Assembly (NCBI GenBank): GCA_963736525.1
Contig: CAVTPF010000024.1
Location: forward strand, 62,001 to 126,000
DNA: 64,000 nt
Reading direction: 5' to 3'
From: Bog-473 sp963736525
GTDB lineage: Bacteria; Actinomycetota; Acidimicrobiia; Acidimicrobiales; RAAP-2
The translations under genes and the position numbers were made by a program. The notes beneath the pieces are model-generated. The model made no database searches and was not told the DNA's origin. It worked only from the letters and a program-made list of their open reading frames with translations. This document shows positions 59,655-64,000 of the stretch, piece by piece (position 1 is the stretch's first letter; the number at the start of each line of letters is the position of its first letter).

Positions 59655-62003
59655 TCAGGCGCGCGCCCGGTTGGCGCACTCTTCGTGGATGGCTGCAATG
59701 ACGTTGTCGGGCAGGGCCAGCTCGGCCAGGATGTCCTCGGTGTGCTCCCCGAGCCGCGGTGCCTCGCCCAGCACCGACGCGGGCGTGCGTGAGAACTCGA
59801 GGTAGGGCCGGTCGGCCGCCGCGGTGACGAAGCCGGGCGCCGAGATCTCGATCGGCACGCCGGCACCGTCCAGGGCGGCGTACCACTCTTCGGCCGTGCG
59901 GGATCCGAAGATGTCCCCGAGCAGCTTCCCCAGGTCGTCGTCGTTGGCCGCCCGCGCCCCGGCATCGGCAAATCGGTCGTCGGAGTTGAGATCGGTCCGT
60001 CCGAGGCCGGCGCACAGCCGGCGCCAGTGGTCGTCGGTGATCGCGGCCAGGCAGACCCACCCCTGCGAGGTCTCGTAGAGACGGTAGAGCGCGTTGAAGC
60101 CCAGCTGCAGCCCGTCGAGCTTCGGGCGGTCGGGACCCGAGCCGTCGGGGAAGGCGAAGGTACCCGACGACGTGGCCAGGCACACGCTGAGGATGGAGCA
60201 CCCAACCTCTTGGCCCTCGCCGGTGCGGTCGCGGTGGTAGAGGGCCTCGAGGCAGCCGATGGCGACCAGGAAGCCGTTGCCCAGGTCTCCCATGGACGTC
60301 CCGAAGAACGGTCGGCCGCCGCGCCAGCATCCACCGTCCTCCCATTCCTGCCCGCCGAGGGCGGAACCCGATTGATCGGTTCCGGGGAGGTTGGCGGCCG
60401 AACGGACGCGGTCGAAGCCGCGGCTGGCGCAATAGATGAGGGACGGGTTGCGTCGGCGGAGCTCCGCGTACCCGACGCCCAGCCGCTCGGCCACGCCCCA
60501 CCGCATGTTGTGCGTCACGATGTCCGCCGTCTCGACCAGCTGGTAGAAGGCAGCCCGGCCGTTCGGCTGGGCCAGGTTGAGGAGCACACTGCGCTTGCCG
60601 CGGTTGGCCGTCTGGCCGATCCCCGTCTCCAGCCAGGGGCCGTCCCACGGCGCATTGACCTTGATGACGTCGGCCCCCAGGTCGGCCAGCAGCGACGAGC
60701 CGTAGGGACCGGCGAGTGCCAGCCCGATGTCGAGGACCCGCACGCCGTGCAGCGGCCCGGCCGGGGTGGGCGTCGCGGCGGAGTCGGACGGGGCGGTCTC
60801 CGCCCGGCCCGCCGCCGCCTCGCGCAGCACCGCCTCCGTGTGCTCGCCCCGCCGGGGCGCCGGCCCCCGGACCCGTCCCGGTGTGCGGCCGAGCTCGTTC
60901 ACGACGCCGATGTGGCGGATCGGGCCCAACTCGGGATCGGGCACTTCCACCACGCACCCGTCCTCGAGCAGGAGTGGATCCGACACCGCTTCCTCCGGGG
61001 TGCGCACGACCTGCACGCCTTCTTTGACGCGTTCACCCCACCGGCGCCATTCCTCGGCGGTGAACTTGGCGAAGGCCGCCTGCATCAGCGGCAGGTAGTG
61101 GAAGAGGACGACGATGTTCTCGGGCTCCATCCCGATACGGGCGGGGTCGACGCGCCGGTGGGCGAACTCGGGCGCCGGCGCATCCTCCAGCCGGTCGTGC
61201 TCGGCCGCCTGAATGATCGACAGCGGTTTGATCGGCCACTGATGCACCCAGCGGCCGTCCTGGCACTCGAAGAGCCCGCGGGGCGCACCGCGTAAGTTCA
61301 TCCAGCTCCCGCCGACGGCGCTGCCGCTGCGCTCGCTCGTCGGCGCGAAGGCGGCGCGCGACAGCATCGACGCCTCGACGTGCTGCCCGCTGCCGGTGCG
61401 CTCGCGTGCGACGAGAGCCGCCGCGATGGCCAGGGTGGCGTGGTAGAAGCCGTTGACGCTCATCCAGGGGGACGCGCTGAAGATCGGCCCTTCGGTGCGC
61501 GCCGCCTGCTCGGCGCCCTCGGGGATCTCGACCTCGGGCAACCCGAGCTCGCCGGTCGACATGATGCCGCCGCGTTGCGCCCATTGGGACCCCGTTCGGG
61601 CCGCGACCAGCGCCTCGTAACCCGGCCGTTCGCTGTGCTCGTTGCCCCGTCCGTAGGCGGTGAGCGAGCACGTGATCAGCCGGTGGTTGCGCTGCCGCAG
61701 CACGTCGGGAGCGAGGCCGAGCCGCTCCATCACCCCCGGTCGGAACGTGTCGAGCACCACGTCGGCACGGTCGACGAGGGCCAGAAAGGCGTCGTACCCG
61801 GTCGGGTCACGCAGATCGAGCACGGCGCTGCGTTTGCCGCGGTTCCACACCCGGTAGCCGGGATGGGCCGCGAAGGGATCGTCCGGGGCCTCGATCCTCG
61901 TGACGAGCGCGCCCTGGTCCGCCAGCATCATGCCGGTCATGGGACCGGCGATCCCCCACGTGAGCTCCAAGACGTTCAGGCCCTCGAAGGCGCCAGCCAT
62001 CAC
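59655..62003 (-). CDS. Double-domain CaiB/BaiF CoA-transferase fusion
   Basis: 782 residues with two CoA-transferase domains. The first half opens FEGLNVLELTWGIAGPMTGMMLADQGALVTRIE; its catalytic-Asp region reads SPWMSVNGFYHATLAI, with no Asp. The second half opens HGVRVLDIGLALAGPYGSSLLADLGADVIKVN and has Asp (D573 in SMGDLGNGF). Again one intact and one degenerate site. GTG 62003 or ATG 62000. A palindrome CTTAGCTAAG lies 18 bases upstream, and the MarR gene precedes it. Confidence 0.88.
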   Translation of the reverse strand: MMAGAFEGLNVLELTWGIAGPMTGMMLADQGALVTRIEAPDDPFAAHPGYRVWNRGKRSAVLDLRDPTGYDAFLALVDRADVVLDTFRPGVMERLGLAPDVLRQRNHRLITCSLTAYGRGNEHSERPGYEALVAARTGSQWAQRGGIMSTGELGLPEVEIPEGAEQAARTEGPIFSASPWMSVNGFYHATLAIAAALVARERTGSGQHVEASMLSRAAFAPTSERSGSAVGGSWMNLRGAPRGLFECQDGRWVHQWPIKPLSIIQAAEHDRLEDAPAPEFAHRRVDPARIGMEPENIVVLFHYLPLMQAAFAKFTAEEWRRWGERVKEGVQVVRTPEEAVSDPLLLEDGCVVEVPDPELGPIRHIGVVNELGRTPGRVRGPAPRRGEHTEAVLREAAAGRAETAPSDSAATPTPAGPLHGVRVLDIGLALAGPYGSSLLADLGADVIKVNAPWDGPWLETGIGQTANRGKRSVLLNLAQPNGRAAFYQLVETADIVTHNMRWGVAERLGVGYAELRRRNPSLIYCASRGFDRVRSAANLPGTDQSGSALGGQEWEDGGCWRGGRPFFGTSMGDLGNGFLVAIGCLEALYHRDRTGEGQEVGCSILSVCLATSSGTFAFPDGSGPDRPKLDGLQLGFNALYRLYETSQGWVCLAAITDDHWRRLCAGLGRTDLNSDDRFADAGARAANDDDLGKLLGDIFGSRTAEEWYAALDGAGVPIEISAPGFVTAAADRPYLEFSRTPASVLGEAPRLGEHTEDILAELALPDNVIAAIHEECANRARA

Positions 62004-62020
62004 CCTCCCATTTCATTCGC

Positions 62021-62030
62021 CTTAGCTAAG
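62021..62030. promoter_or_regulatory. Palindrome before the CoA-transferase fusion gene
   Basis: CTTAGCTAAG, a perfect 10-base palindrome, lies between the MarR gene and the CoA-transferase gene and overlaps the MarR stop codon. It is AT-richer than its surroundings. It is a likely operator for the MarR protein acting on the CoA-transferase operon. Confidence 0.5.
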
Positions 62031-62496
62031 TATTTCCCCCCGCTGCGTCCGGGTCAAGCGCCCCGGGGTGCGTCGTGCGCCAATACCGGGCCATGGCGAT
62101 GCCCCACAGCAGCAGGCCCTCCTCTGCGGCGCGGCGCTGCTCGTCGCTCAGATGGCCGGCGATGCGGTCCAGGGGCTCGCGGATGGCGGCGTTCGCCCGC
62201 ACCAGGGCGCGCCGACCGGCCGGCGTCACGGCCAACGTGCTCCGGCGGCGGTCACGCTCGTCCATCCGGCGTGCCACGAAGCCGCGCTCAACGAGTCCGT
62301 CGACGAGGCGGGTGACGGTCGGTGGTTGCACGGTCAGCCGATACGCCAGCTCGGAGGGCGTTCCAGGTTCCGAGGCCAGGTAGGCGAGCACCCGGTACTT
62401 CTGGATCGTGAGATCCTGGCGCTCCAGCACGACCTCGAAGAAGCGGGCCAGCCCGGCAATGGCCGACTCGACATTGGGGTCGACGGCGCGCGGCAT
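62026..62496 (-). CDS. MarR family transcriptional regulator
   Basis: A 156-residue winged-helix regulator. The HTH is GTPSELAYRLTVQPPTVTRLVDGLVERGFV, and the wing is RRMDERDRRRSTLAVTPAGR. I chose the ATG at 62496 (MPRAVDPNVESAIAGL); a GTG at 62559 would add 21 residues. It is the gene before the CoA-transferase operon and probably represses it in response to a pathway acid or CoA ester. Confidence 0.87.
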   Translation of the reverse strand: MPRAVDPNVESAIAGLARFFEVVLERQDLTIQKYRVLAYLASEPGTPSELAYRLTVQPPTVTRLVDGLVERGFVARRMDERDRRRSTLAVTPAGRRALVRANAAIREPLDRIAGHLSDEQRRAAEEGLLLWGIAMARYWRTTHPGALDPDAAGGNT

Positions 62497-62580
62497 CGCA
62501 GGGACGCTACCGAACGGTCCTGCCCGTGCGACGTGCGCGCTGGGCGCACCCGCCTCCACCGACGCGTCAGCGCGCCCCGC

Positions 62581-63933
62581 TCACCCGTCGGTCGCCCAGG
62601 CCCGCACCGGCCCGGCCACGCCGATCATCTCCGCCAGCTGCCGGTCGTCGGTGGCCAGGGTGACGATCTGTCCGCCGTCCGCTCCGCCCCCCGCGAGGGC
62701 GGGCAGCCGGGCGAGATGGGCGTCCGGATCGAGCTCCTCGCCGTCGGACTGCCAGGCCTCGAGGCCCACGGAGGCGCCGAGGCGCGCCCCCAGCTCGAGG
62801 ACCGCGCCGGTGCGTTCGTCGACGGGCCCGTCCACGACGGCCAACCCCGGGCGCCAGGGCGCGCCGAGGCGAGCGACGAGCACGCACGCGGCGCCCCAGC
62901 CGCGGACGGGCTGCGCCGGCACGAAGGCGGTGCCGAGGCGGGTGGTGGCGAACGTGCGGGCCAGCCAGAATCCGGCCGTCCCGGGGTCCGCGGCCACCAG
63001 CCCGCCGTGCCCGAGCACCTGGGCGTAGTGGCGGGTGGCGAGCGTCGGCATGAGGGGCGAACCCATGGCGGCCCAGCCGGCCTGGGTCACGGCGGCCAAC
63101 CGCTCGCGCAGCGGCGGCATGGCCGGGAACGGTCCCGGCTCTCCCCAGCGCTCCGCCAGCGGCCCGAGCAACTCCGGGGCGACGGCGTGGTGCCGGTACT
63201 GCGCCCACAACCGCCGGGGGGATTCCGCCTCGTCGAGCCCGACGGCCAGCACCACGTCGGCGTCGGCGAGACCGCCCAGCTCGAAGTCCAGCTCCTGCAG
63301 GCCGACCGTCGCCCAGTGGTGCCGGCTCTGCCAGGGAAAGACCCCCTTGGCACCCCACGTGTTGAGGACGCCGAGCCGACCCGCCGCCGCCAGGGCGCGG
63401 AGGCCGCCGACGGCGCGGCGGCCAACGACGTCGGGCCCCGCCAGCACGACGACGTGCCGGGCCGCGGCCAGCTCCGCCAAGAGGGACGGCTCCGGCTCGG
63501 GCCACTCGTCTGCGCCCGGAGGGAGGGCCAGGGCGCCGTCCCGAACCGAGCGGCGGGGCTCGACACCGAGGTCCAGGCAGATCCCGCCGCCCTCGGCCGC
63601 CTCGGCAACGGCGGGCCCGAGGGCGAACAATTCGTCCACCTCGTCGATCACCCGCCGACGCGCCGGCACCGACAGCTCGGGGGACGGACCGCCACCCGCG
63701 GCGCCGGCCGCCAACGCGGGGCGGGGACCCACGACCACCAGTCGGCCCTCGCCGAGGTGGGCGACGGCGGGCACGCCGTGCACGGCGCGGTGCGCGTAGG
63801 TGAGCAGCAGAGCGACCTGTGGGTCGGCGACCTCGATGACCGGGAGCCCGGCATAGGGCCGGCCGTAGGCCGCGCCCACGCCCCCGCTCGAGAGGGCCTG
63901 CCGCAGGACCTCGGCGGCCGTACGTTTGCTCAC
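62581..63933 (-). CDS. ThDP-enzyme-like protein of unknown function
   Basis: A 450-residue protein with weak likeness to thiamine diphosphate enzymes (acetolactate synthase group). The N-terminal part (AAEVLRQALSSGGVGAAYGRPYAGLP) resembles the PYR domain, the middle (VVVLAGPDVVGRRAVGGLRALAAAGRLGV) the central domain, and GLVAADPGTAGFWLARTF the PP domain. It is about 100 residues shorter than usual, and I do not see a clear GDG...N cofactor motif or the catalytic Glu. It may be a degenerate or divergent member. GTG start at 63933. Confidence 0.6.
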   Translation of the reverse strand: MSKRTAAEVLRQALSSGGVGAAYGRPYAGLPVIEVADPQVALLLTYAHRAVHGVPAVAHLGEGRLVVVGPRPALAAGAAGGGPSPELSVPARRRVIDEVDELFALGPAVAEAAEGGGICLDLGVEPRRSVRDGALALPPGADEWPEPEPSLLAELAAARHVVVLAGPDVVGRRAVGGLRALAAAGRLGVLNTWGAKGVFPWQSRHHWATVGLQELDFELGGLADADVVLAVGLDEAESPRRLWAQYRHHAVAPELLGPLAERWGEPGPFPAMPPLRERLAAVTQAGWAAMGSPLMPTLATRHYAQVLGHGGLVAADPGTAGFWLARTFATTRLGTAFVPAQPVRGWGAACVLVARLGAPWRPGLAVVDGPVDERTGAVLELGARLGASVGLEAWQSDGEELDPDAHLARLPALAGGGADGGQIVTLATDDRQLAEMIGVAGPVRAWATDG

Positions 63934-63955
63934 GGCAGCGCGGGTGCCGAGACCC

Positions 63956-64000
63956 TCATGCCGACTGCGTCGGCGGCGCCCAGCGCGGCTCGCGCTTCTC
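63956..64000 (-). CDS. Partial gene, C-terminus of an enoyl-CoA hydratase-like protein
   Basis: Only the last 14 codons and stop are inside the window: EKREPRWAPPTQSA. EKREPRW is a common crotonase C-terminus. The body lies beyond the right edge. Another minus frame ending at 63930 would overlap the next gene's GTG but has no family sense. Confidence 0.55.
   Translation of the reverse strand, partial: EKREPRWAPPTQSA

Noticed and set aside
1..64000. tRNA, rRNA, transposase or integrase genes
   Set aside because: None recognised; no inverted-repeat-flanked element or att-like duplication was seen.
63930..64000. Frame ending at 63930 as the partial right-edge gene
   Set aside because: The frame ending at 63956 gives a typical crotonase C-terminus, while this one gives unremarkable Ala-rich text.

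Overview
The window is a 64 kb piece of a high-GC actinobacterial chromosome. It is almost fully coding, with many 1-4 base ATGA, GTGA and TGATG gene overlaps. Lineage clues are an F420-type LLM oxidoreductase, two mycothiol-type maleylpyruvate isomerase/DinB proteins, a Rieske oxygenase, two P450s, many acyl-CoA and CoA-transferase genes, and a Tat protein with an LAxTG-like sorting signal. Gene content fits a soil or aquatic Acidimicrobiia-like or mycobacterium-like actinomycete. The lineage is inferred; no rRNA or tRNA gene was seen.

Left part (1-15 kb). A plus-strand run holds an SDR (cut by the window edge), a class C beta-lactamase-like hydrolase, an agmatinase-like ureohydrolase, a nitrilase-fold protein lacking the catalytic Cys, a nitroreductase, an amidohydrolase and glucose-6-phosphate dehydrogenase. 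A coupled minus-strand operon follows (VOC protein, Baeyer-Villiger-type monooxygenase, quinone oxidoreductase). Next are an SDR, a divergent TetR/MFS efflux pair with a clear promoter-operator, and a P450 with its 3Fe-4S ferredoxin.

Middle part (15-30 kb). The most unusual locus is a minus-strand cassette at 20266-15478 plus a divergent gene at 20501-21640. It encodes a Tat-exported Ser/Thr/Pro-rich protein with an LAMTG sorting-like tail, an HPr-kinase-like P-loop protein, a PqqD-like (RRE-type) protein, two PhyH-type Fe(II)/2-oxoglutarate dioxygenases, a GNAT acetyltransferase and an enoyl-CoA hydratase. The divergent gene is an NTP_transf_5-type nucleotidyltransferase. Four 18-bp tandem repeats lie at the PqqD/PhyH junction. 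The set looks like a peptide or protein modification system built around the exported protein; that is inference. Further on are an ArsR gene with a probable leaderless promoter, a frameshifted SRPBCC/DinB fusion, a sterol-desaturase-like gene, an 812-residue LPG-synthase-fold membrane protein with a degenerate kinase-like domain, a secreted protein and an LLM oxidoreductase.

Right part (30-64 kb). This is a dense acyl-CoA, steroid- or terpenoid-type catabolic island. It holds two acyl-CoA ligases (FadD17-like and FadD3-like), enoyl-CoA hydratases, a 2,4-dienoyl-CoA-reductase-type SDR, three CaiB/BaiF CoA-transferase genes (two are double-length fusions), two thiolase-fold/DUF35 pairs, a Rieske oxygenase, a P450 coupled to an acyl-CoA dehydrogenase, five amidohydrolases, an orphan binding protein without a signal peptide, and TetR, TetR and MarR regulators. 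Likely flow: CoA activation by ligase or CoA-transferase, then dehydrogenation, hydration and (retro)aldol or thiolytic cleavage, with ring or side-chain oxygenation by the Rieske and P450 enzymes. A perfect 23-bp palindrome sits in the 52.5 kb divergent promoter and CTTAGCTAAG lies before the 62 kb CoA-transferase gene.
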